64,000 nt of DNA from CAYLRU01 sp964386565. Lineage in GTDB: Bacteria > Desulfobacterota > Desulfobacteria > Desulfobacterales > UBA5616. The stretch lies in assembly GCA_964386565.1 (NCBI GenBank), contig CAYLRU010000001.1, positions 186,001 through 250,000 of the forward strand. Reading direction: 5' to 3'. Below are positions 8,837-16,192 of the stretch, piece after piece. The notes under the pieces are model-generated. The model searched no databases and was not told where the DNA came from. It saw only the letters and a program-made list of their open reading frames with translations. Within the stretch, counting starts at the first letter, position 1. Each line of letters begins with the position of its first letter. The translations under genes were made by a program, and so were the position numbers.

Positions 8837-9841
8837 ATGAAACTCTGCACCTTTGAAGTGATTGGGAATTTTGGCAACATCAGGCGAATCGGGATGGTGA
8901 CGCCCAAAGGCTGCATCCTGGACTTAAATGCTGCGTATGCCCTGACACTTTCCAAACGGGACAATCATCCAAGGGCCCAAGTCATCGCTGATGCTGTTTT
9001 GCCGCCGGATATGGTGGAATTCTTACGGAATGAAATCCATGGACCAAGAACCATAGCGGAAATCGTTGATTTTTTGGGCGACAGCATCGATGATGAACGG
9101 TTGCGGGGCATAAACCGGGAAAAACTAGTATGGGACGAAGGGGAAGTATCCTTGCTGGCGCCTTTGCCCCGGCCCCTGTCCATCCGGGACACGTTGTCTT
9201 TTTTGGACCACCTGAGAAACGCCATGCCTGAAGGGATGGACGTTCCCCCTGTATACCGGGATATTCCGGCGATTTATTATAAAGGCAATTGCGCTTCGGT
9301 ACAAGGTCCCGGGACCGACATCGTGTGGCCCCATTACACGGAGCAGCTCGACTATGAACTTGAATTTGCCGCGGTCATCGGGAAAAAGGGGACGAATATC
9401 TTTGCAGAAGATGCCTGGGACCACATTGCGGGGTACATGATTTTCAACGATGTTTCAGCCCGTGACATCCAGAGCCGTGAGATGGGCGGTATGCTCGGTC
9501 CGGCAAAAGGCAAGGATATGGATACCGGCAACGTTTTCGGCCCCTATCTGGTAACGCCGGAGGAATTCGATCCGCGAAAAGAAAATGCCATGATCGCACG
9601 AATCAACGGTGAAGAGTGGAGCCGCGGCACCACCAACATGATGGATCATGATTTCGGCGCCATCATCAGCTACATCAGTCAATGCGAAACCCTTTATCCC
9701 GGAGACGTGATCGGTTCCGGAACGGTTCCCACGGGATGCGGCATCGAACTTAAAAAGTATATCAAGCCCGGTGATGTGGTGGAGCTCGAGGTGGAAGGCC
9801 TGGGGGTTCTGAGAAACCGGGTTGTCAGGGCCGGCGCGTAA
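8837..9841 (+). CDS. fumarylacetoacetate hydrolase (FAH) family protein
   Basis: The 334-residue protein belongs to the FAH superfamily of Mg2+/Mn2+ enzymes that hydrolyse, decarboxylate or hydrate 2-oxo acids and acylpyruvates. The catalytic part (about 95-330) contains YKGNCASVQGPG, the metal-binding LDYELEFAAVIGKKG (E-x-E), the third metal ligand in GYMIFNDVSARDIQ, DTGNVFGPYLV, and a C-terminal GDVIGSGTVPTGCG with PGDVVELEVEGLG. Start choice: ATG 8837 is preceded by AAGGGGAAAAAGG, and the family-like sequence begins right there. It is the first gene of a run with an MBL hydrolase, an HMG-CoA-synthase-like protein and a thiolase, suggesting a carbon-carbon bond-cleaving step on a diketo or acylpyruvate-like intermediate. 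The substrate is not known. Confidence 0.88.
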   Translation: MKLCTFEVIGNFGNIRRIGMVTPKGCILDLNAAYALTLSKRDNHPRAQVIADAVLPPDMVEFLRNEIHGPRTIAEIVDFLGDSIDDERLRGINREKLVWDEGEVSLLAPLPRPLSIRDTLSFLDHLRNAMPEGMDVPPVYRDIPAIYYKGNCASVQGPGTDIVWPHYTEQLDYELEFAAVIGKKGTNIFAEDAWDHIAGYMIFNDVSARDIQSREMGGMLGPAKGKDMDTGNVFGPYLVTPEEFDPRKENAMIARINGEEWSRGTTNMMDHDFGAIISYISQCETLYPGDVIGSGTVPTGCGIELKKYIKPGDVVELEVEGLGVLRNRVVRAGA

Positions 9842-9853
9842 TTTGACACGATG

Positions 9854-9886
9854 CCCCCCTGATCCCCTTGAGGGGGGGGGGTGGGG
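9854..9886 (+). other. C-run/G-run inverted repeat
   Basis: CCCCCCT (9854-9860) pairs with AGGGGGG within a ten-G run (9872-9881), followed by TGGGG. The hairpin sits in the 169-nt space between the FAH and MBL genes. It lacks a T-tract, so it may attenuate or stabilise the message more than end it; the G-run could also form a quadruplex. Confidence 0.4.
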
Positions 9887-10010
9887 TGTTCATGGCGAAA
9901 GCAAATCCGGTTTGCCATGTTTTTCAACAGGCTGAACACGGACTTCAACTTTTCTGTCCTCATTAACTGCCGAATTTTAGATTTTAAACCTGATCAGGAG
10001 GGTGTTATAT

Positions 10011-10961
10011 ATGAAAAACATTCCATACACCAAGGGGCTTCACCAACTGGATGACGGGGTATATGCGTATCTCGTGCCGGATGGGTCCTGGGGATTGAGC
10101 AATGCCGGTCTTGTGGTGGACAATGCCGAGTCTCTGCTGATCGATACGTTGTTCGACAAGAATCTGACCCGGGAGATGTTAACCGAAATGGCAGCCGCAA
10201 CCCCGGCTGCCGAATCCATCGATACACTGGTCGTTACCCACGGCAACGGGGATCATTTTTATGGAAGCGAGTTGTTGAAAGACGCCCGGATCATTGCCTC
10301 CAAAGCATGTGCCGAGGAAATGAAAAATTCTCCGCCGGAAATTCTGGCCCAGTTTCTGGAAATGGCCCCGTCATTGGGGCCTGCCGGAGAATTTGCCGTA
10401 AAAATGTTCGGCCGGTTTGACTTTAAGGGATTAAATCCCCGCCCGGCGACCCGGACATTTGAAGGACGGATGGATCTCAAGGTCGGTGAAAAAGAAGTAA
10501 GCTTCATCGAGGTGGGACCTGCCCATACCGAGGGGGATGTGATCGTATATATCCCGGAAAACAAAATCGTATTTGCCGGAGATATGCTGTTTATCGGCGG
10601 CACCCCCATCATGTGGGCAGGGCCCCTGTCAAACTGGACCGCTGCCTGTGATCTGATGCTGGACCTGGATGCGGATTGGTTTGTGCCGGGACATGGACCT
10701 GTAACGGACAAGAAAGGCGTGGCAGATGTGAAGGGTTACCTTGAATTTATTCATGCAGAGGCGTTAAAACGCTATGATGCCGGTATGTCCCGGCAGGAGG
10801 CGGTTGCGGATATCGACCTGGGGCCGTACAAGGCCTGGGGTGACTGGGAGCGCATCGTGGTGAATATGAATACATTGTACAAAGAGTTTTCCGGGGATGA
10901 TTCCACGTCGGATGTCCTTGGTTTGTTTCAACAGATGGCGGAGTTGATTGTAAAAGCATAA
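10011..10961 (+). CDS. metallo-beta-lactamase fold hydrolase (HxNxDH variant)
   Basis: The 316-residue protein has the MBL fold: a metal motif in VVTHGNGDHFYG (about 71-82), a later ligand in GPAHTEGDV, the bridging Asp in VFAGDMLF, and the last His in VPGHGPV. The second His of the usual HxHxDH motif is Asn, a variant known in a THxNGDH subfamily of MBL proteins. MBL enzymes hydrolyse esters, lactones or thioesters; here a thioesterase or lactonase role in the same pathway as the neighbours is inferred. Start choice: ATG 10011 has CAGGAGGG ending 8 nt upstream, better than the in-frame GTG at 10002. It is 60 nt before the HMGS-like gene. Confidence 0.82.
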   Translation: MKNIPYTKGLHQLDDGVYAYLVPDGSWGLSNAGLVVDNAESLLIDTLFDKNLTREMLTEMAAATPAAESIDTLVVTHGNGDHFYGSELLKDARIIASKACAEEMKNSPPEILAQFLEMAPSLGPAGEFAVKMFGRFDFKGLNPRPATRTFEGRMDLKVGEKEVSFIEVGPAHTEGDVIVYIPENKIVFAGDMLFIGGTPIMWAGPLSNWTAACDLMLDLDADWFVPGHGPVTDKKGVADVKGYLEFIHAEALKRYDAGMSRQEAVADIDLGPYKAWGDWERIVVNMNTLYKEFSGDDSTSDVLGLFQQMAELIVKA

Positions 10962-11020
10962 CAGGAGAACAGCGTGTCAATAAAAACCGTTAACCCAAAC
11001 AAATGCAAGGGAGGTAGACA

Positions 11021-12478
11021 ATGATCGGAATCGTATCTTACGGCGCCTACATTCCCCGGATGCGGTTGAACCGCATGGCGGTTATGAAGGCCATGGGATG
11101 GTTTGCGCCCAACCTCATCGGTTCGGCCAAAGGCGAGCGATCCATGTGCAACTGGGATGAGGACAGCATGACCATGGCGGTTGCAGCCAGCCAGGATTGT
11201 CTGACGGGAATGGATAAAGACACCATCGATGCCGTATACATGGCATCCACCACGTTTCCCTTTTCGGATCGCCAGAATGCAGGGATTTTAAAGGCGGCCC
11301 TTAATCTGAAAGATGAGATTTCTTCTGCTGATTTTTCTTCTTCTTTAAGGTCCGGCACGTCAGCGTTGATTGCGGCTGTTGACGCGGTGAAAGGGGGCGA
11401 AAAAGGCACGGTGCTGGTGGCGTCCACGGATCAGCGCCGTTCAAAAGCCGCCTCGAGCCAGGAGATGTGGTTCGGCGACGGTGCCGCATCCCTGATAGTA
11501 GGAAAGGAAAATGTCGTTGCCGAATATCTGGGATCTCACAGCCTGTCCGTTGATTTTGTGGATCACTACCGGGGTCGGGATACGACCTTTGACTATAACT
11601 GGGAAGAACGATGGATACGGGACGAAGGATATGCCAAGATTTATCCCAGGGCCATCGGCGCCATGCTGGATAAGGCTGAAATGGATATTCAGAATGTCGC
11701 CAAGATCATCTATCCCTGCGTGATTCCCAGAGCCCACGGCATGATCGGAAAGCGCCTTGGGGCGGCACCGGAGCAGGTGGCTTCCAACCTGTATGAAGAT
11801 TGTGGTGAATGCGGTACGGCCCATCCGTTTTTGATGCTGGTGAATGCTTTGGAGACGGCTTCTCCGGGAGATATACTGCTCGTGGCCGGATACGGTCAGG
11901 GGTCGGATGTCCTGATGTTTAAAGTAACGGAAAACATTAAACGCCTCCTGCCCCGCGAGGGGGTTTCCTTTTGCCTGAAACGGAAAAAGGTTGAAGATAC
12001 GTATACCAAAATGCTGCAGTATACCGACATGCTCCAAACGGAAATGGGTGCCCGGGCTGAAATAGACAACCGCACGGCAATGTCCGTCCTTTGGCGGAAC
12101 AGAAAACTGGTGCTGGGATTTGTCGGAGGAAAGTGCACGGCATGCGGGACGCCCCAGATTCCCAAACAGCGGATATGCGTCAATCCCAAGTGCGGCGCCG
12201 TGGATTCCCAGGAGGAATATGAATTTGCACAACAGCCGGCCAAAATTCTGACGTTCACCGGGGACAACCTGGCCGCATCCCTCGACCCCCCGGCTATCTA
12301 CGGCATGATTCAGTTTGACAACGGCGGCCGTATGATGATGGATTTTACGGACTGCAGCCTGGATGAAGTGGAAGTCGGGGTTTCCATGAAACCGTCCTTC
12401 AGAAAAAAGTACCATGATAAAGACCGGGGATTTACCGGATATTTCTGGAAAGCGGTTCCCGTTCGGGCCGCAAATTAA
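11021..12478 (+). CDS. HMG-CoA synthase-like protein fused to a DUF35 Zn-ribbon/OB domain
   Basis: This 485-residue fusion has an N-terminal thiolase-fold domain of the HMG-CoA synthase/KAS III type (about 1-345) and a C-terminal DUF35 module. The module has a Zn-ribbon CTACGTPQIPKQRIC...C (about 375-394) and an OB-fold (about 400-485). In archaea, separate HMGS, thiolase and DUF35 proteins form one complex that shares a CoA site; PhlACB and BbsAB are related assemblies. The HMGS active site looks lost: Thr77 stands where the catalytic Glu is expected, Leu109 replaces the nucleophilic Cys (SLRSGTSAL against ACKAGTA) at the same 32-residue spacing, and the His position appears to be Pro in YPCVIP. 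A scaffold or substrate-handing role beside the following thiolase is therefore likely. The ribosome binding site is AGGGAGG, and the stop is 18 nt before the thiolase start. Confidence 0.82.
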   Translation: MIGIVSYGAYIPRMRLNRMAVMKAMGWFAPNLIGSAKGERSMCNWDEDSMTMAVAASQDCLTGMDKDTIDAVYMASTTFPFSDRQNAGILKAALNLKDEISSADFSSSLRSGTSALIAAVDAVKGGEKGTVLVASTDQRRSKAASSQEMWFGDGAASLIVGKENVVAEYLGSHSLSVDFVDHYRGRDTTFDYNWEERWIRDEGYAKIYPRAIGAMLDKAEMDIQNVAKIIYPCVIPRAHGMIGKRLGAAPEQVASNLYEDCGECGTAHPFLMLVNALETASPGDILLVAGYGQGSDVLMFKVTENIKRLLPREGVSFCLKRKKVEDTYTKMLQYTDMLQTEMGARAEIDNRTAMSVLWRNRKLVLGFVGGKCTACGTPQIPKQRICVNPKCGAVDSQEEYEFAQQPAKILTFTGDNLAASLDPPAIYGMIQFDNGGRMMMDFTDCSLDEVEVGVSMKPSFRKKYHDKDRGFTGYFWKAVPVRAAN

Positions 12479-12495
12479 AAAGGGAGGTGACAACC

Positions 12496-13701
12496 ATGGC
12501 AACAGGAATCAAAGACAAGGTTGCGATCATCGGGATGGGATGCTCCTATTTTGGTGAGCGCTGGGATATGAGCGGCGAAGACCTGATAGTGGAGGCTTTT
12601 GTGGAGTGCCTGCAGGACGCGGGTATTGAAAAAAACGACATCCAGGCGGCCTGGCTGGGGACCTGCATTCCCGAGATCGGCGTGGGCACCACGGCCATAC
12701 CCCTGTCCCATGCACTTGGATTGCCCAACATTCCGGTTACCCGGGTTGAAAATGCCTGTGCCACGGGGACCGAGGCGTTTCGCGGTGCCTGCTATGCAGT
12801 GGCTTCGGGCGCATATGATATCTGCCTGGCCCAGGGTGTTGAAAAGTTAAAGGATACAGGGTACGGCGGACTTCCCGGCAGGGGCGGTATAACCCTGCAG
12901 AACATGGTTGCCCCCAACGGCACGGCGCCGGGAAATTTCGCCCAACTGGCCAGTGCCTACCGGGCCAAGTATAAAATCAGCCGGAATGATTTGAAACTGG
13001 CCCTGGCCCATATTTCGTGGAAGAGCCACCAGAACGGCGTAAAGAATCCCAAGGCCCATCTCCGAAGAGAAGTATCCGTAGAGACCATTCTGGGCGCTCC
13101 CATCATAGCCGACCCGCTGGGGCTGTTTGACTGCTGCGGCGTGTCCGACGGCAGTGCATGTGCCATCGTTACCACGCCGGAAATCGCCAGGAAGCTGGGG
13201 AAAAAGGATTTCGTGTCGGTAAAGGCCCTGCAGATTGCCGTATCCAACCGGTATGAGAGCCACTTCAACGAATGGCAGGGGGATCATTTCGTGACCACCG
13301 ATATTGCTGCGGACCGGGCGTATAAGGAAGCCGGTATCACCAACCCGAGAGAGGAAATCAGCATGATGGAAGTGCATGACTGTTTTTCCGTCACCGAGCT
13401 GGTCACCATGGAAGATTTGAAAATTTCCGCCAGGGGCGGTGCCGTAAAAGACGTTATGGACGGGTTTTACAACCTGGACGGGGGCGGGGTACCCTGCCAG
13501 GCGGACGGCGGCCTGAAATGTTTCGGCCATCCCATCGGCGCGTCCGGCCTCCGGATGATTTACGAAATGTATTTACAGCTTCACGGCAGGGCCGGGGAAC
13601 GACAGATTGAAAATCCACGGTTGGGATTGACCCATAACCTGGGCGGCGCACCGGCAAGCAATGTTTGCTCCATATCCATTGTCGGAAAATATGACGCGTA
13701 A
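12496..13701 (+). CDS. SCP-x/acetyl-CoA acetyltransferase-type thiolase
   Basis: The 401-residue protein is a thiolase of the SCP-x/BbsB/PhlC type. Cys88 in VENACATGTEAF is the acyl-binding nucleophile; EVHDCFSVTELVTMEDL supplies a conserved His, and FGHPIGASG is the C-terminal catalytic HP-G block. Such thiolases cleave or form beta-ketoacyl-CoA and need a DUF35 partner in the known complexes. That partner is fused to the HMGS-like protein encoded just upstream. The start at ATG 12496 has AGGGAGG with an 8-nt spacer; an in-frame GTG at 12487 overlaps the ribosome binding site and is unlikely. It is the last gene of the four-gene run. Product chain length or aromatic character cannot be told. 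Confidence 0.88.
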   Translation: MATGIKDKVAIIGMGCSYFGERWDMSGEDLIVEAFVECLQDAGIEKNDIQAAWLGTCIPEIGVGTTAIPLSHALGLPNIPVTRVENACATGTEAFRGACYAVASGAYDICLAQGVEKLKDTGYGGLPGRGGITLQNMVAPNGTAPGNFAQLASAYRAKYKISRNDLKLALAHISWKSHQNGVKNPKAHLRREVSVETILGAPIIADPLGLFDCCGVSDGSACAIVTTPEIARKLGKKDFVSVKALQIAVSNRYESHFNEWQGDHFVTTDIAADRAYKEAGITNPREEISMMEVHDCFSVTELVTMEDLKISARGGAVKDVMDGFYNLDGGGVPCQADGGLKCFGHPIGASGLRMIYEMYLQLHGRAGERQIENPRLGLTHNLGGAPASNVCSISIVGKYDA

Positions 13702-13714
13702 GAAAAGCGGGCCG

Positions 13715-13757
13715 TGGGCGATAGGCTATAGATCCACAACCCATTGCCTATCGCCCA
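13715..13757 (+). other. 12-bp perfect inverted repeat after the thiolase gene
   Basis: TGGGCGATAGGC (13715-13726) and GCCTATCGCCCA (13746-13757) are exact complements around a 19-nt loop, starting 13 nt after the thiolase stop. There is no U-rich tail, so it may be a rho-aided terminator, a message stabiliser or a remnant repeat. The loop contains further partial copies of the motif. Confidence 0.55.
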
Positions 13758-13900
13758 TCGCCTTTAGAAAAAAAGAAGATGATGAACGAACAGGAGATTT
13801 TATTTACGCGAGAGGACAATATCGTATTCTTCCGGGATGCCGGGTGGTGAAAGATTACTGGCCTGTCAAATATTTTTCTAATGATTCCTTGAAATATTAC

Positions 13901-14026
13901 TTACACCGCACCTTCAGGAAAGATATACCGCTGAAGCAGCAGGGTTGTTTCCTCGATAAACGCCTCCCGATCGGGTTCGTCATAGTGATGGCAGATATAC
14001 CAGTGGACCAGTGCCTGTACGGTCAT
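13901..14026 (-). pseudogene. possible relic of a TetR-family C-terminus (41 codons)
   Basis: On the minus strand an ATG-started reading frame encodes 41 residues beginning MTVQALVHWYICHHYDEPDR and ending YIFPEGAV. The pattern (hydrophobic helix, then acidic E-FIEETTLLLQRYIF helix and a Pro near the end) resembles the last two helices of TetR-family regulators. Nothing TetR-like precedes it: an in-frame stop lies two codons upstream and the DUF4344 gene starts 39 nt away on the other strand. It is therefore either a truncated gene end or a small independent protein. The similarity was judged by eye only. Confidence 0.35.
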
Positions 14027-14064
14027 TATATTTTAAAAGCGCGATAAGTAAAGGGGTGTTAAGG

Positions 14065-15105
14065 ATGAAGTCGGTCAAAATATTATTAGCGGCTGCATTT
14101 TCGTTTTGTTTTTTTAATCCTGCATCTGGAGACGGCTTGTTGCGGATGTCATTCACCATTAACTGCCACGCTCAGGAACGCCTTTCTGCCGATTTTGCCA
14201 AATCCCTCAGAAAGAGTGCCATAGAGCCGGAATCGTTTATGAAGGCCAATTTTGAGTTTGCGCTACATCACGAGTTGGCCCATGCTCTCTTCGACGTGTT
14301 AGACATTCCGGTTTTGGGAAACGAAGAGTTTGCCGCCGACCACGTGGCGTTATTAATGATGCTGAATCCGAGAAACCGTATAGCGGAAGAAGAATTTCTC
14401 AAAAAACTGGTGGCGGTCTCCGGTGAATGGCTGGTGGAGTGGCGGGAGGAGCGCCGGAGTGATAATGTGATTTACTGGGATACTCACCCGCTGACCATCC
14501 AGCGGTTTTTTGATATCGGCTGTCTGGCTTATGGCAGCAATCCCGAATTATTAGAATTGCTGCGCAATGAACAACGGCTGCCGACGGAACGGACTTTTAC
14601 CTGTGAAAGAGAATATCTAAACTTTCGACAAAGCGCAGAGCAACTCTTTCAACATTGGGGCCGAAAGGATGTTGACACCCCTCCTTCGGTGGTCATCCAA
14701 ACTAAATTGGAAGAAGTTGATACCGATCTCGGCAAAAAGATCCGGGAATGGCTGGTGCAAAGCCGTCTTGTGGAAAATACAGCCAATAAAATCAGCCATC
14801 TGTTGGAACTTCCAGAGACTTTTACCATCGTCGTTTCAAAATGCGGAAACCCCGATGCGTACTGGAACTATAAGAGCCGGCATTTGGTCCTCTGTTACGA
14901 ATTAGCAGAACAGTTTTGGATGAATGCCGGCAAAGTGGAAACGGCGATGCTGGAGCTAAAGGATAGTACACGACATGTCCTTACTGTAAGTTTGACGGGA
15001 AAAATGCACGAACACCTGAAAATTATAGCCGAAGGGACTGGAAAAAGTATGGAAGAAATCATTGAACAGATATTAAATCAAGGGCTTCAATGCAGCCCTG
15101 ATTAG
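14065..15105 (+). CDS. DUF4344-type putative metallopeptidase, exported, with RHH-like tail
   Basis: The 346-residue protein starts with a signal peptide (MKSVKILLAAAFSFCFF). HHELAHALFDVLDIPVLG contains the zinc-peptidase HELAH motif at about 69-73, followed by NEEFAADH, where an acidic third ligand is expected. YWDTHPLTIQRFFDIGCLAYG and a later DAYWNYKSRHLVLCYELAEQF are hallmarks of DUF4344, an uncharacterised peptidase-like family. The final 40 residues (HVLTVSLTGKMHEHL, then GKSMEEIIEQIL) instead look like a ribbon-helix-helix, which is odd in an exported protein. The start at 14065 is supported by AAGGGG and by the signal peptide; an upstream in-frame extension lacks both. It stands alone between a possible gene relic and an AT-rich stretch, so recent arrival is possible. 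Confidence 0.75.
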   Translation: MKSVKILLAAAFSFCFFNPASGDGLLRMSFTINCHAQERLSADFAKSLRKSAIEPESFMKANFEFALHHELAHALFDVLDIPVLGNEEFAADHVALLMMLNPRNRIAEEEFLKKLVAVSGEWLVEWREERRSDNVIYWDTHPLTIQRFFDIGCLAYGSNPELLELLRNEQRLPTERTFTCEREYLNFRQSAEQLFQHWGRKDVDTPPSVVIQTKLEEVDTDLGKKIREWLVQSRLVENTANKISHLLELPETFTIVVSKCGNPDAYWNYKSRHLVLCYELAEQFWMNAGKVETAMLELKDSTRHVLTVSLTGKMHEHLKIIAEGTGKSMEEIIEQILNQGLQCSPD

Positions 15106-15266
15106 ACACAGTTAATTCTATATATCGTATTTTTATGTTCCTAGAAGCCATTTCAAAGCCCAACAAGTTACGGCATAATTTTATACAGATACTATATATA
15201 GTATATTCAATATGTCTTCTTAATTTTTCACCAGTCATATCGGTCCGGCAATATCGTGTCATATAA

Positions 15267-16094
15267 TCACCTTGATTTATCAGGTATACAACTTGAGACG
15301 TGAAGCTTCCCGGAAACGGCTGAAATGTCATCCGGTGTAAATATGTCGGCAAACCGTTTTCCGTTTTTGCTCCGCTGTTTATATAGATCAATGCATGCGG
15401 CGACGATTTGAAGGGTTTCATCTTCAGTAAAAATGCCGGGAAGTTCCTGGGCAAGCCTGGGATGACGCCCCAGTTTCCCGGCCAACAGAATCCTGTATCC
15501 CCGTCGCGCTTCGGAAATTGTGCCGGTGGGACAGGCATCGATGCAAAGGCCGCAGGTGCTGCATCGTGTTTCATCGATAACAGGAAAGTTATCATCAGCA
15601 TCAAGGCGAATGACCCTGTCCGGGCATATCCTAACGCAGTCTTCACATTTCGAGCAGGGCGCCTTCGTTACCTGCGGCTGGCGGGCGCCGATAATGCCGA
15701 TATCCTTGATCTGGGGCTGGGAGCAGGCATTGGGACATTCGGCCAGAGATACCCTGAACTCATGGTGAAATTTAAGATCCCCTTTCACCTGCTGTTTTAA
15801 AAAACCCAGAATATCGGCGTCACTCAATATCGTCTCAAGTTTTTTCATCAATGCCGAAGACGCCATGGCCCTGTTTTCACATCCGCCCGGTCCGAAACAC
15901 GTATCCAGTTGGTATCCTTTTATTTCAGATGCCATGCCGCTTAAAAAGCGCTGCCGGGAGGCATTCACCTCGGCAAAATCAACGATATGCTTGCCTGCCG
16001 CTGCCGCCTCTTTTTCGACGCGTTGCCGAACTTTCTTGCGAACGAAAAACGGCACTTTTCTGATTTCTTCTTCTGCTTGGGGCGTCCATTTCAT
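15267..16094 (-). CDS. sulfite/nitrite reductase-like Fe-S protein with PCP_red-like N-terminus
   Basis: The 275-residue protein has three parts. Residues 1-45 (WTPQAEEEIRKVPFFVRKKV) match the small PCP_red domain found at the end of light-independent protochlorophyllide reductase subunits and in many anaerobic redox proteins. Residues 60-135 contain CFGPGGCENR and ECPNACSQP, the cysteine pattern of the siroheme/[4Fe-4S] half-domain of sulfite and nitrite reductases. Residues 140-195 hold two ferredoxin motifs, CSKCEDCVRICP and CSTCGLCIDACP. It is too short to be a complete sulfite reductase, so a small electron-transfer or assimilatory-type enzyme is more likely. It is monocistronic. The function is not established for this subgroup. 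Confidence 0.78.
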   Translation of the reverse strand: MKWTPQAEEEIRKVPFFVRKKVRQRVEKEAAAAGKHIVDFAEVNASRQRFLSGMASEIKGYQLDTCFGPGGCENRAMASSALMKKLETILSDADILGFLKQQVKGDLKFHHEFRVSLAECPNACSQPQIKDIGIIGARQPQVTKAPCSKCEDCVRICPDRVIRLDADDNFPVIDETRCSTCGLCIDACPTGTISEARRGYRILLAGKLGRHPRLAQELPGIFTEDETLQIVAACIDLYKQRSKNGKRFADIFTPDDISAVSGKLHVSSCIPDKSR

Positions 16095-16192
16095 AAGATT
16101 ACCCTTTTCGGCTGAGACTGCCGTACCGGAGAAAATGATGCATTGACTTAAGCCAAAAAAGGCTGGTTACCGTTTTTTCCGTCGATCGGCTT

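Noticed and set aside
9872..9886. G-quadruplex from the G-run
   Set aside because: A single G-tract of ten followed by four G does not by itself prove a quadruplex; reported only as a hairpin with that possibility.
11441..12502. Long open frame on the minus strand inside the HMGS-DUF35 gene
   Set aside because: It is antisense to a gene with clear family motifs, has no ribosome binding site and no recognisable domain; such frames arise from codon bias.
13661..14047. Plus-strand frame from the thiolase end into the metallopeptidase leader
   Set aside because: It overlaps the end of the thiolase and has no ribosome binding site; the minus-strand short frame in the same space has the more protein-like pattern.
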